Part shown: piece after piece, positions 9,812-18,352 of the stretch | Layout of the letters: every line of letters begins with the position of its first letter | Numbering within the stretch: the first letter of the stretch is position 1 | DNA from: CAYJLC01 sp044426345 | GTDB taxonomy: Bacteria > Bacillota > Clostridia > Oscillospirales > Butyricicoccaceae | Assembly (NCBI GenBank): GCA_044426345.1 | Contig: JAWXUP010000005.1 | Coordinates: 1-64,000, forward strand | Length of the DNA stretch: 64,000 bases | Direction: 5' to 3' | Notes under the pieces: model-generated | The model's database searches: none | What the model was told of the DNA's origin: nothing | Seen by the model: only the letters and a program-made list of their open reading frames with translations | Program-made: the position numbers and the translations under genes

Positions 9812-9840
9812 TTGACTTTATTGCGATAAAGTGGTAAACT
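9812..9840 (+). promoter_or_regulatory. Promoter of the amino-acid ABC operon
   Basis: TTGACT (9812-9817), 17-base spacer, TAAACT (9835-9840), 44 bases before the binding-protein gene. Confidence 0.75.
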
Positions 9841-9884
9841 AATACACGGATAGAAAAAGAACGAAAAAAATTGGAGAAATTATT

Positions 9885-10682
9885 ATGAAAAAATTATTAT
9901 CACTTACTCTTGCTGCTTTAATGGCAATGACAATGCTTACAGGTTGTAGTTCTGAAGAAGAAGCTACTGGCGAACTTGCAGAAGTTCAAGCTGCTGGCGT
10001 TATGAATATCGGTTACACAGTTTACGAACCAATGAACTACGAAGATGAGAGCGGAGTTCTTACTGGTTTTGATACTGAATTTGCACAAGCTGTTTGCGAA
10101 AAATTAGGTGTAGAACCAAACTTTATTATCATCAACTGGGACACAAAAGTTGTTGAACTTGATTCTAAAAACATTGATGCTATCTGGAATGGTATGACAA
10201 TCACTGATGAATTACAAGCTAACATCTCAACTTCAAACCCATACGTTAAAAATGCTCAAGTTGTAGTAATCAACACTGCAAACGCTGACAAATATACTGA
10301 TACTGCAAGCTTAGTAGATGCTACAATCGTTGCTGAATCTGGTTCTGCTGGCGAACTTGCAATCTATGATGATGCTGATTTATCAACTGCTGAGTACATT
10401 CCACTTGCAAAACAAACTGACGCATTACTAGAAGTTAAATCTGGCGCTGCTGATGCTGCTGTATTTGACTGGACTCTTGCAAAAAGCGTAATCGGTGAAG
10501 GTACAGACTTTGCTGACTTAATGATGATTGAAGGCGTTTCATTATCAGAAGAAAACTACGGTATCGGTTTCCGTAAAGACAGTGACTTAAAAGATGCTAT
10601 CGACGAAATTATGGTTGAATTAATCGAAGACGGTACTCTTCCAGCACTAGCTGAAAAATACGGCTTAGGTCTTGCTGAATAA
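9885..10682 (+). CDS. Amino-acid ABC transporter binding lipoprotein
   Basis: 265 residues. The N-terminus MKKLLSLTL...LTGCSS carries a lipobox with Cys21 as the lipidation site. The mature part is a family-3 solute-binding protein: the first strand leads into IGYTVYEPMNYEDESG, then GFDTEFAQAVCEKLG, NWDTK and DAIWNGMTITDE, typical of polar amino-acid (His, Gln, Cys type) receptors. It delivers substrate to the permease and ATPase encoded from 11157. The specific amino acid cannot be read from sequence. A strong hairpin and a 315-base repeat cluster separate it from its permease gene. Confidence 0.9.
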   Translation: MKKLLSLTLAALMAMTMLTGCSSEEEATGELAEVQAAGVMNIGYTVYEPMNYEDESGVLTGFDTEFAQAVCEKLGVEPNFIIINWDTKVVELDSKNIDAIWNGMTITDELQANISTSNPYVKNAQVVVINTANADKYTDTASLVDATIVAESGSAGELAIYDDADLSTAEYIPLAKQTDALLEVKSGAADAAVFDWTLAKSVIGEGTDFADLMMIEGVSLSEENYGIGFRKDSDLKDAIDEIMVELIEDGTLPALAEKYGLGLAE

Positions 10683-10704
10683 TATTAAATATTAATAATA
10701 ATTG

Positions 10705-10743
10705 TCATTTTAAACACGGTATTTAACGCTGTGTTTAAAGTGA
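10705..10743 (+). other. Intercistronic stem-loop after binding-protein gene
   Basis: A 15-base stem with two G-U pairs encloses a 9-base loop, without a T run. Such hairpins often raise the level of binding-protein mRNA over permease mRNA; that role is inferred. Confidence 0.6.
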
Positions 10744-10786
10744 CTTATGTTATGTATGGAGCTATGTGGAAAATTTTGACACTTTT

Positions 10787-11101
10787 GTAGGGGCGAACTG
10801 TGGTCGTCCGTGCAAAATAAAGCACCTAATATAAAAATACGGTGTAAGCTCCCTCAGGCACTGCGGTGCCAGCTCCCTCGATAGGGAGCCAAGGAAAAAA
10901 GCCTCCCTCCTAGAGGGAGGTGGCAAAATCTTTGATTTTGACGGAGGGAGTTTACCGACAATAAAATTTTGCACACATACGATATAAAACAAATGCATCG
11001 GTATGACAAGGAGACCACAGGTCTCCCCTACACAATAAATTAACATAACACGTGCAAAATTAATCTACCGTATAAACGGACGAACGCAGTTCGCCCCTAC
11101 C
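10787..11101. repeat. Intergenic repeat cluster (modules A, B, A-like, A)
   Basis: This cluster fills most of the gap between the binding protein and permease genes. A module-A palindrome lies at 10788-10810. A complete module B follows at 10841-10956: imperfect terminal arms GCTCCCTCAGGCA and a final ACGGAGGGAG, with inner stems CTCCCTC/GAGGGAGG and CAAAATC/GATTTTG. A divergent hairpin GGAGACC/GGTCTCC lies near 11010, and another module A (GGACGAACGCAGTTCGCCC) near 11078. The B stem might terminate transcripts. No coding region is credible here. Confidence 0.85.
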
Positions 11102-11156
11102 ACCACTAGAATAGAATAAATTAGAATATTTTGACAAAAGAGAGGAATAGAAACTT

Positions 11157-11828
11157 ATGGGTTCACAATCGGTTTCTGTAATTTTTGGAAAATTATTTGA
11201 AGCGTTTGAAATAAACATTCAAATTTTTATAGTAACAGCCCTGCTCGCTTTACCTTTAGGTATCGTTTTAGCATTAGGCTGCATTTCGCATTTTAAACCA
11301 CTTCGTTACTTGCTAAATTTCATCATTTGGGTTGTTCGTGGAACGCCTTTAATGTTGCAAATCGTATTTGTTTTCTATGGCCCACCACTACTTGGACTTG
11401 GAAATCCTTGGGCATCTATGGGCACAACAGGTCGCCTTATCGCAGTATGTATAGCTTTCGTTATAAACTACGCATGTTATTTCTCGGAAATTTTCCGTGG
11501 TGGTATTTTGTCTGTACCACGCGGACAATACGAAGCTGGTCAAGTTCTCGGTATGACAAAATCGCAAATATTTTTTAAAGTTACGCTAATTCAAGTTGTA
11601 AAACGTGTTATTCCTCCAATGGGTAACGAATTTATGACGTTAATTAAAGATACAGCACTTGCAAACATCATTGCAATGCAAGAAATTATTATGGTTTCAA
11701 AAAATTACTCAACTCAAGGTCTTATCTGGCCATTATTTTCAACAGCAATTTTCTTCCTTGTTTTCTGTGGAGGTTTAACTCTTCTATTTAACTGGATTGA
11801 AAAGAAAATGGAATATTTCAGAGTGTAG
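11157..11828 (+). CDS. Amino-acid ABC transporter permease
   Basis: 223 residues with about five hydrophobic helices in the HisM/GlnP arrangement. The cytoplasmic coupling loop YEAGQVLGMTKSQIF carries the EAA-type Gly, and VVRGTPLMLQIVFVFYG is the conserved second-helix motif of polar amino-acid permeases. It is 11 bases upstream of the ATPase gene and is the membrane part of the importer whose receptor is encoded at 9885. Its ribosome site is AGAGAGG. Confidence 0.92.
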   Translation: MGSQSVSVIFGKLFEAFEINIQIFIVTALLALPLGIVLALGCISHFKPLRYLLNFIIWVVRGTPLMLQIVFVFYGPPLLGLGNPWASMGTTGRLIAVCIAFVINYACYFSEIFRGGILSVPRGQYEAGQVLGMTKSQIFFKVTLIQVVKRVIPPMGNEFMTLIKDTALANIIAMQEIIMVSKNYSTQGLIWPLFSTAIFFLVFCGGLTLLFNWIEKKMEYFRV

Positions 11829-11839
11829 AGGAGATAAAA

Positions 11840-12613
11840 ATGTCAATATTACAAGTTTCAAATATAGAAAAAAGCTTTGGCTCTACACAGGTGCTAAAAG
11901 ATGTTAGTTTTACGCTTGAAGAAGGCGAAGTTTTGGCAATAATCGGCTCGTCTGGTTCTGGAAAAACAACCCTACTACGTTGTCTTAACTTCCTAGAAAC
12001 TGCTGACAAAGGCGATTTTAAGGTTTATGACGAAATTTTATTCGATGCAAACGATAAAAGCACTCAAAGTGATGGCGAAATTCGTAAAAAACGTCTAAAT
12101 TTTGGTATGGTTTTCCAGTCTTTTAATCTATTCCCACAATATACAGCACTTGAAAATGTTATGCTAGCTAACAAACTTTTAGCTAAAGAACGTGCTGATT
12201 TTAAGCAAAATAAAAAGCAAATTTTTAATGATATCGAACAACAAGCGAAAAAATTACTTGATGATATGAGTTTGTCAGACCGTTTAGGAAATTATCCACA
12301 CCAATTATCTGGTGGTCAGCAACAACGTGTAGCTATAGCTCGCGCACTTGCATTAAATCCAAAAATTTTATTTTTTGATGAACCAACTTCAGCACTTGAT
12401 CCCGAACTTACAGGTGAAGTTTTAGACGTTATTCGTAAGCTTGCACAACAACACAGAACGATGGTTGTTGTAACTCACGAGATGGCTTTTGCAAAAGCAG
12501 TAGCTGACAAAGTGATTTTTATGGACGACGGATACATAGTTGAAAGTGGAACTCCGAGCGAAGTTTTTGACAACCCAAAATCAGATAGAATAAAAGCGTT
12601 CTTAAAAATGTAA
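11840..12613 (+). CDS. Amino-acid ABC transporter ATP-binding protein
   Basis: 257 residues. Walker A GSSGSGKTT lies near 39, the signature LSGGQQQRVAIARAL near 157 and Walker B ILFFDEPTSALD near 176, followed by switch His in VVTHEMAFA. This matches GlnQ/HisP ATPases, slightly longer through an insertion around residues 115-135 (KQNKKQIFNDIEQQ). It powers the permease encoded directly upstream. Confidence 0.93.
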   Translation: MSILQVSNIEKSFGSTQVLKDVSFTLEEGEVLAIIGSSGSGKTTLLRCLNFLETADKGDFKVYDEILFDANDKSTQSDGEIRKKRLNFGMVFQSFNLFPQYTALENVMLANKLLAKERADFKQNKKQIFNDIEQQAKKLLDDMSLSDRLGNYPHQLSGGQQQRVAIARALALNPKILFFDEPTSALDPELTGEVLDVIRKLAQQHRTMVVVTHEMAFAKAVADKVIFMDDGYIVESGTPSEVFDNPKSDRIKAFLKM

Positions 12614-12648
12614 AACTATTTGTAAGTTATATGTAAAATTCAACAATT

Positions 12649-12714
12649 AACAGTACCAAAATTGATGAAAATTTAGGTACTGTTATAATTTTAACAAGTT
12701 TGTTAAAATTTTTT
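12649..12714 (+). terminator. Terminator region of the amino-acid ABC operon
   Basis: Two hairpins in a row: AACAGTACC/GGTACTGTT (12649-12683), then AATTTTAACAA/TTGTTAAAATT (12687-12710) followed by TTTT. Confidence 0.6.
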
Positions 12715-12859
12715 CAATAATATTTCTGGGTATATTATGGTTGTCTCTTGATTAATTGTATAAATAATATCAAATTTACATATGCTATCAAAGATATACA
12801 CATTAAAATGGTAAAATTAACCCAAGAAATAATATAAATATATCCATAAGTCACCACAC

Positions 12860-12887
12860 TTGACCTTGTGAAAAAATATGCTATACT
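12860..12887 (+). promoter_or_regulatory. Promoter of CoA-transferase gene
   Basis: TTGACC (12860-12865), 16-base spacer, TATACT (12882-12887). Confidence 0.75.
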
Positions 12888-12972
12888 ATAAATATAAAGA
12901 TTGTTTGAAAAATAACGAATTTTAAAAATTAACATAAATTGTATTAAATAAACTATTTGGGAGGCGTGGATT

Positions 12973-14265
12973 TTGAAAGAAAATTACAACGAAAAATTAA
13001 TCACTGCAGAGATTGCCGCAACAAAAATAAAATCGGGTGACAGAGTATTATTAGGTCACGCTGTAGCAGAGCCTTCGGCACTAATAAATGAAATTGTCGA
13101 TAAACACGATAACTATAAAAATGTTGAACTTGTTCACCTAGTATACCTTGGAAATAGCGACTATTTAAAATATCCAGAAAGCTTTATTGACAACTCGTTA
13201 TTTATGGGTGCTGGTCAAAGAAAATATTACGCTGATGGCGTGGTAAACTTTACACCATGCTTTTTTAACGAAGTACCAAAAATGCTTGATGAAGAATATC
13301 TTCCTGTTGACGTTTTTGCTTTCCAATGTGCTCCACCAGATGAAAACGGTTATATAAACGTTGGTGTTTCAGCAGACTACGGTTTAGCAGCTATCAAAAA
13401 GGCGAAAATGGTTATCGCCGAACTAAATCCTCAAATGCCAAGAACAGCAGGCGATGGTAATAGTATTCACGTATCAGAAATAGATTATATGTTCGAAGTT
13501 GATCGCCCATTATTTGAAATCGGCGAAACAAAAATCGGAGATATAGAACGTCAAATAGGTGCTCACATTGCGAAATTAATACCAGATGGTGCAACTCTTC
13601 AACTTGGTATCGGTTCAATTCCAGATGCGATTTTGGAATTCTTAAAAGATAAAAAAGACTTAGGTATCCACACTGAAATGCTTTCAGACGGTATCGTAGA
13701 TTTAGTTAGATCTGGTGCTATCACTGGTAATGCTAAAAATACACACAAAGGTAAAATCGTTACAACATTTATAATGGGTACGAAAAAACTTTACGATTTC
13801 TGTAATAACAACCCAGATGTTGAAGTTTACGGTGTTGATTATACTAACAACCCTTATGTTATCGCTCAAAACGATAATATGATTTCGGTTAATGCGTGTA
13901 TCCAAGTAGACTTAATGGGTCAAGTTATTGCTGATAATATTGGCTTAAAACAATTCTCAGGTGTTGGTGGTCAAGTAGACTTTGTACGTGGTGCGAATAT
14001 GTCAAAAGGTGGTAAAGCTATTATCGCAATGGCATCGACTGCAGCAAGAGGTACAATCTCGAAAATCGTTCCATTTTTAGATCACGGTGGTGCAGTTACA
14101 ACTTCTCGTTTTGATGTTTCGTATATCGTTACAGAATACGGTGTAGCCGAACTTCGTGGTAAAACACTAAAACAACGTGCAAGAGCTCTTATAAATATTG
14201 CTCATCCGGACTTCAGAGAAGAACTAGAAAAAGAATTTGAAGTACGTTTCAAAGAAAAATTATAA
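12973..14265 (+). CDS. Acetyl-CoA hydrolase/CoA-transferase family (4-hydroxybutyrate or butyrate CoA-transferase type)
   Basis: 430 residues from a TTG start preceded by GGGAGGCG; no ATG suits better. The two-domain acyl-CoA transferase fold is clear. The catalytic glutamate is Glu235 in HTEMLSDG, the glycine loop is GVGGQVDF, and SRFDVSYIVTEYGVAELRG near the C-terminus is typical. The family swaps CoA between acetate and butyrate, 4-hydroxybutyrate or similar acids. Next to thlA, crt and hbd, release of butyrate by acetate exchange is the most likely role, but sequence alone does not separate these substrates. Confidence 0.88.
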   Translation: MKENYNEKLITAEIAATKIKSGDRVLLGHAVAEPSALINEIVDKHDNYKNVELVHLVYLGNSDYLKYPESFIDNSLFMGAGQRKYYADGVVNFTPCFFNEVPKMLDEEYLPVDVFAFQCAPPDENGYINVGVSADYGLAAIKKAKMVIAELNPQMPRTAGDGNSIHVSEIDYMFEVDRPLFEIGETKIGDIERQIGAHIAKLIPDGATLQLGIGSIPDAILEFLKDKKDLGIHTEMLSDGIVDLVRSGAITGNAKNTHKGKIVTTFIMGTKKLYDFCNNNPDVEVYGVDYTNNPYVIAQNDNMISVNACIQVDLMGQVIADNIGLKQFSGVGGQVDFVRGANMSKGGKAIIAMASTAARGTISKIVPFLDHGGAVTTSRFDVSYIVTEYGVAELRGKTLKQRARALINIAHPDFREELEKEFEVRFKEKL

Positions 14266-14450
14266 ATGACACTTGAGATTTCTCAAATGACATAAATTAT
14301 ATTGTTTTCCCTGCGATGATCCCTCCCTTACTTCGTCGCAGTGGATAACAAAATATTTTTTCGAAATAAAATTATACACTATTGTTAAAATTATAACGTA
14401 CACAATGTAAATTAAATAAAATACACTATATTAATAAGGAGAAAAAAATT

Positions 14451-15641
14451 ATGAAAAACATTTATCTTGTTGAAGCTGTTCGTACAGCTGTTGGTTCTTA
14501 CGGCGGTTCATTAAAAGACATTCCTGCTGCAAAATTAGGCTCAATCGTTGTTAAAGAAGCAATCGACCGTTCAGGTATCGATGCTGCAAAAGTTGATGAA
14601 GTTATCTTCGGTCAAGTTATATCTGCTGGTTGTGGACAAAACGTAGCTCGTCAAGTTGTAATTGGTGCAGGTTTAGATCAAACTGTTCCAGGTATGACAG
14701 TAAATAAAGTATGTGGTTCTGGTCTTAAAACAGTAACTCTAGCTGCTCAAATTCTTAAAGCTGGCGACGGCGAATGTATCGTAGCTGGTGGTACAGAAAA
14801 TATGTCTGCTGCTCCTTATGTTTTACCAAGTGCACGTTGGGGCCAAAGAATGGGCGATGGCGCTATGGTTGACACAATGGTTAAAGATGCTCTATGGGAT
14901 GTTTACAACAACTACCACATGGGTGTTACAGCTGAAAATTTAGCTACTAAATATGAACTTACAAGAGAAGAACAAGACGTTTTTGCTGCTAATTCTCAAA
15001 ACAAAGCTGAAGCTGCTCAAGCTGCTGGTAAATTTGCAGATGAAATCGTTCCTGTAACTATTAAAGTTAAACGTCAAGACGTTGAATTTAAAGATGATGA
15101 ATTTATCAAAAAAGGCGTTACTGCTGAAGGTATTGCAAAATTACGTCCAGCATTCAAAAAAGACGGTACAGTAACTGCTGCTAATGCATCTGGTATCAAT
15201 GATGGTGCTGCTGCTGTTGTAGTTTGTACTGAAGACTTCGTTAAAGCTAACGGTTTAAAACCACTTGCTAAAGTTGTAGCATACGGTTCAGTTGGTTGTG
15301 ACCCAGCTATCATGGGTATCGGTCCTGTTGAATCAGTTCGTCAAGCGCTATCTCGTGCTAATATGACAATTGACGATATCGATTTAGTAGAAGCAAACGA
15401 AGCTTTCGCTGCTCAATCTTTATCAGTTGCTAAAGAATTAAACTTTAATATGGATAAAGTAAACGTAAACGGTGGTGCAATCGCTATCGGTCACCCAGTT
15501 GGTGCATCTGGCGCTCGTATCCTAACTACTTTACTTCACGAAATGAAACGTTCAGACGCTAAAACTGGTCTTGCAACATTATGTATCGGTGGCGGTATGG
15601 GTGAAGCATTAATCGTAGAACGCGATGAACTTTGCAAATAA
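14451..15641 (+). CDS. thlA: Acetyl-CoA acetyltransferase (thiolase)
   Basis: 396 residues, the normal length. The active-site residues are all present: Cys88 in NKVCGSGLK, His348 in AIGHPVGASGAR and Cys378 in LCIGGGMG. The enzyme condenses two acetyl-CoA to acetoacetyl-CoA, the first step of the butyrate pathway. crt follows after 9 bases and hbd a little later. The preceding gap holds two small palindromes (TTGAGA/TCTCAA near 14273 and CTGCGA/TCGTCGCAG near 14311) but no clear promoter. Confidence 0.95.
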   Translation: MKNIYLVEAVRTAVGSYGGSLKDIPAAKLGSIVVKEAIDRSGIDAAKVDEVIFGQVISAGCGQNVARQVVIGAGLDQTVPGMTVNKVCGSGLKTVTLAAQILKAGDGECIVAGGTENMSAAPYVLPSARWGQRMGDGAMVDTMVKDALWDVYNNYHMGVTAENLATKYELTREEQDVFAANSQNKAEAAQAAGKFADEIVPVTIKVKRQDVEFKDDEFIKKGVTAEGIAKLRPAFKKDGTVTAANASGINDGAAAVVVCTEDFVKANGLKPLAKVVAYGSVGCDPAIMGIGPVESVRQALSRANMTIDDIDLVEANEAFAAQSLSVAKELNFNMDKVNVNGGAIAIGHPVGASGARILTTLLHEMKRSDAKTGLATLCIGGGMGEALIVERDELCK

Positions 15642-15650
15642 GGAATAAAT

Positions 15651-16427
15651 ATGGAATTTTTAACATTTGAACAAATAGAAAATGTTGGTATTGTTACAAT
15701 TAACAGACCAAAAGCGTTAAATGCATTAAATACTGGAGTTCTTGAAGAATTACTAGAACTTTTTACAAATGGTATACCATCAGACGTTTATGCAGTGATT
15801 TTAACAGGTGCTGGCGACAAATCTTTTGTCGCTGGTGCTGATATTGCTGAAATGAAAGATAAAAATGTTGTCGAATCTAAAGCTTTTGGTAATTTAGGCA
15901 ACAAAGCTTTCAAAGCAATAGAAGATTTTAAATATCCTGTAATTGCAATGGTGAATGGTTTCGCGCTTGGTGGTGGAACAGAACTTGCTCTTGCTTGTGA
16001 CTTTAGAGTAGCAAGCGTTAAGGCGAAATTTGGTCAACCAGAAGTAGGCTTAGGAATTACTCCAGGATACGGTGGAACTCAACGTTTACCACGTGCTGTA
16101 GGTCCAGCTGTAGCAAAAGAAATGATTTACACAGCAAAAATCATCAAAGCTGATGAGGCAAAAGCAATTGGTTTAGTTAATCATATTTTTGAAGTAGAAA
16201 ATCTGCTTGAAGAAACAATGAAAATAGCAAAAACTATTGCAAATAATGCACCAGTAGCAGTTGCGATGTCAAAAGAAGCTATAAATAATGGCTTGGATTG
16301 CGATATTGACACAGCACTTGCATTTGAAAGTCTTGCTTTTAGCACTTGTTTTGCAACAGAAGACCAAAAAATAGCGATGACATCATTTGTAAACAGAACA
16401 GAAAAAGAAATATTTAAAAACAAATAA
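15651..16427 (+). CDS. crt: Crotonase (3-hydroxybutyryl-CoA dehydratase)
   Basis: 258 residues. The catalytic glutamates Glu111 (GGTELALACDF) and Glu131 (GQPEVGLGITPG) have the 20-residue spacing of crotonases, and the oxyanion-hole motif FVAGADI is present near residue 60. It reversibly dehydrates 3-hydroxybutyryl-CoA to crotonyl-CoA. It lies directly after thlA and is probably co-transcribed. Its ribosome site is weak (AAGGAATAA). Confidence 0.95.
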   Translation: MEFLTFEQIENVGIVTINRPKALNALNTGVLEELLELFTNGIPSDVYAVILTGAGDKSFVAGADIAEMKDKNVVESKAFGNLGNKAFKAIEDFKYPVIAMVNGFALGGGTELALACDFRVASVKAKFGQPEVGLGITPGYGGTQRLPRAVGPAVAKEMIYTAKIIKADEAKAIGLVNHIFEVENLLEETMKIAKTIANNAPVAVAMSKEAINNGLDCDIDTALAFESLAFSTCFATEDQKIAMTSFVNRTEKEIFKNK

Positions 16428-16578
16428 CCAGCGTGACGCTGGACCCATTATCGCGACGGAAAATCTGCGGAAATAGGATTTATCACCGCGCTTTGGGGAT
16501 TTTTAAAGATAAAAAAGAAATAGAGGCATGATTTTGATATGCCAAATGAAATAAATGTATGATATAAGGAGATATAAT

Positions 16579-17424
16579 ATGAAATTAGCTATTATCGGTA
16601 ACGGTATCATGGCAAATGGTATCGGTCAAGTATTTGCACAAAATGGTCACACAGTAGTATTTAAAGGCCGTACAGAAGACAAACTTGCAAAAGCTATCGC
16701 TACAATTGATAAAGGTCTTGCAAGACTTGTTTCTCGTGACAGAATGACAGCTGAAGTTAAAGATGCTACTATGGCTTTAATCAGCACAACAACAGATTTT
16801 GCTGATCTTGCAGATGCAGATTTAATCATCGAAGCAGTTGCAGAAGACATGGCTATTAAACACGAAACTTTCAAAATTTTAGATGGTATCTGTAAAGAAG
16901 ATGCAATTTTTGCTACAAACACTTCTTCTTTATCAATCACTGAAATCGCTTCAGTACTTAAAAACCCATCTCGTTTAATCGGTCTTCACTTCTTCAATCC
17001 AGTACCAATGATGAAACTTGTTGAAATCATTTGTGGACAATTAACTTGCCCTAAAATTACTGAACAAACAACTGAACTTATGAAAGAAATCGGCAAAGTT
17101 CCAGTTAAAGTTGCAGAAGCTCCTGGTTTTGTTGTAAACAGAATTTTAATTCCACTTGTAAATGAAGGTGTTGGTATCCTTGCAGAAGGCATCGCTACTG
17201 CTGAAGATATCGACAACGCTATGAAACTTGGTGCTAACCACCCAATGGGACCTCTTGCACTAGGCGATTTAATCGGTCTTGACGTTTGTCTTGCTATTAT
17301 GGACGTATTATACAAAGAAACTGGTGACAGCAAATACCGTGCTCACTCTCTTCTTCGTAAAAAAGTTCGTGCTGGTCAACTTGGACGTAAAACAGGCGTT
17401 GGTTTCTTCGATTACACTAAATAA
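16579..17424 (+). CDS. hbd: 3-hydroxybutyryl-CoA dehydrogenase
   Basis: 281 residues from the ATG at 16579, seven bases after AAGGAG; an in-frame ATG 8 codons upstream has no ribosome site. The NAD-binding turn GNGIMANG is at residues 7-14. The catalytic His and Glu lie in LIGLHFFNPVPMMKLVEI, and the C-terminal dimerisation domain ends in KTGVGFFDY. It reduces acetoacetyl-CoA to 3-hydroxybutyryl-CoA. The 151-base gap after crt has a small palindrome (CCAGCGTGACGCTGG, 16429-16443). Butyryl-CoA dehydrogenase and its electron-transfer flavoprotein are not in the window. Confidence 0.95.
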   Translation: MKLAIIGNGIMANGIGQVFAQNGHTVVFKGRTEDKLAKAIATIDKGLARLVSRDRMTAEVKDATMALISTTTDFADLADADLIIEAVAEDMAIKHETFKILDGICKEDAIFATNTSSLSITEIASVLKNPSRLIGLHFFNPVPMMKLVEIICGQLTCPKITEQTTELMKEIGKVPVKVAEAPGFVVNRILIPLVNEGVGILAEGIATAEDIDNAMKLGANHPMGPLALGDLIGLDVCLAIMDVLYKETGDSKYRAHSLLRKKVRAGQLGRKTGVGFFDYTK

Positions 17425-17437
17425 GAGAAATATATGT

Positions 17438-17472
17438 AAAAAGAACTCGTTATTGACAACGGGTTCTTTTTT
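17438..17472 (+). terminator. Terminator after hbd
   Basis: AAAAGAACTCGTT pairs with AACGGGTTCTTTT (one G-U pair), followed by a T run. Confidence 0.85.
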
Positions 17473-17473
17473 T

Positions 17474-17510
17474 ACGAAAAAAAGAGTGTAACCCCAAAAA
17501 GGTTACACTC
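17474..17510 (-). terminator. Terminator of the minus-strand kdu operon
   Basis: On the minus strand GAGTGTAACC and GGTTACACTC form a perfect 10-base stem followed by a run of T. It lies back to back with the hbd terminator. Confidence 0.85.
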
Positions 17511-17532
17511 ATTATAAAATCTTACGAACAAA

Positions 17533-18342
17533 TTAAGCCTCAACACCGATTACTTCGATTTGAGTCAATGCTGGGAATGGTGATGCTTCATCAGATTGAA
17601 TTAAATTTGTGAAAACAACAGTTCTGATAACTCTTTTTTCAATTGGGAAACATTGAGCTTCAGCTGTTTTTGTAAATTTAAGTGTTTCTGTTGTACCATC
17701 AGAGAAAATTACATCGCCTTGAGTCCAGTAGTTATCGTGTGGATAATCTGCACGCAATGTAATTCTGATTTCTGAAACTTCAACATCACGACCAAAGTCG
17801 ATAGTATGTGCAGCTTCAGGATTACGGTTGATACCCCAAGATGTGTATGGGAATTTACCGTGTGATGCATTTTCAAAACAGCCATCGATAGCATTTCTTG
17901 CTTCAAAAACTGCTTCATTTCTTGTTTCAACATTTGCTGTAGCGTGTGGGAAGAATGTATCGTTTTTGCTACCATCATAAGGATTAAGAGCAAGATTTTT
18001 TGATACTTTAAGTTCTTCGGCAGATGCTTTTCTCGCTGAAATAACGTGCATATCGCCTGCAAAAGATTTAGGGCTGAAACATACTAATTCTCTTTCACCT
18101 GGAACGAAGAATTTAAGAACTCCACCTAAATCACGTTGTGGGATATATACTAAAACTTCTGGTAGTGCATCATCAAATTTAATGAAATAATGTCCGTAGT
18201 CAGCGCCTACTTCTAAAGTAATGCTGTCTCCTTCAACATATTTTGCATTATAAACCATAGACACGCCATTTCCACAAGGTCTGCTTGTAGTAATAGTTTT
18301 ACCGTTTGGTCCTTTAATTTTCATACTATATCTATCTCTCAT
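17533..18342 (-). CDS. Unknown cytoplasmic protein with galactose-binding-like C-terminal domain
   Basis: 269 residues, no signal peptide, good ribosome site (AGGAG), 10 bases after kduI and last in its operon. Residues 1-120 look like an all-beta domain. Residues 125-268 resemble an F5/8-type (discoidin-like) sandwich: ASHGKFPYTSWGINRNPEAAHTIDFGRDVEVSEI is the usual core of such a fold, ending in PFPALTQIEVIG. In a kdu operon it may bind or modify uronate sugars or act as a chaperone for the pathway; no enzymatic motif is visible. I do not recognise a named function. Confidence 0.6.
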   Translation of the reverse strand: MRDRYSMKIKGPNGKTITTSRPCGNGVSMVYNAKYVEGDSITLEVGADYGHYFIKFDDALPEVLVYIPQRDLGGVLKFFVPGERELVCFSPKSFAGDMHVISARKASAEELKVSKNLALNPYDGSKNDTFFPHATANVETRNEAVFEARNAIDGCFENASHGKFPYTSWGINRNPEAAHTIDFGRDVEVSEIRITLRADYPHDNYWTQGDVIFSDGTTETLKFTKTAEAQCFPIEKRVIRTVVFTNLIQSDEASPFPALTQIEVIGVEA

Positions 18343-18352
18343 TTCAATGCTC

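Larger units (their letters stand above)
12614..12972. other. AT-rich gap between ABC operon and CoA-transferase
   Basis: This 359-base gap holds two hairpins near 12649-12714 and a promoter at 12860-12887. The middle part is plain AT-rich DNA; I see no gene or repeat module. Confidence 0.6.
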
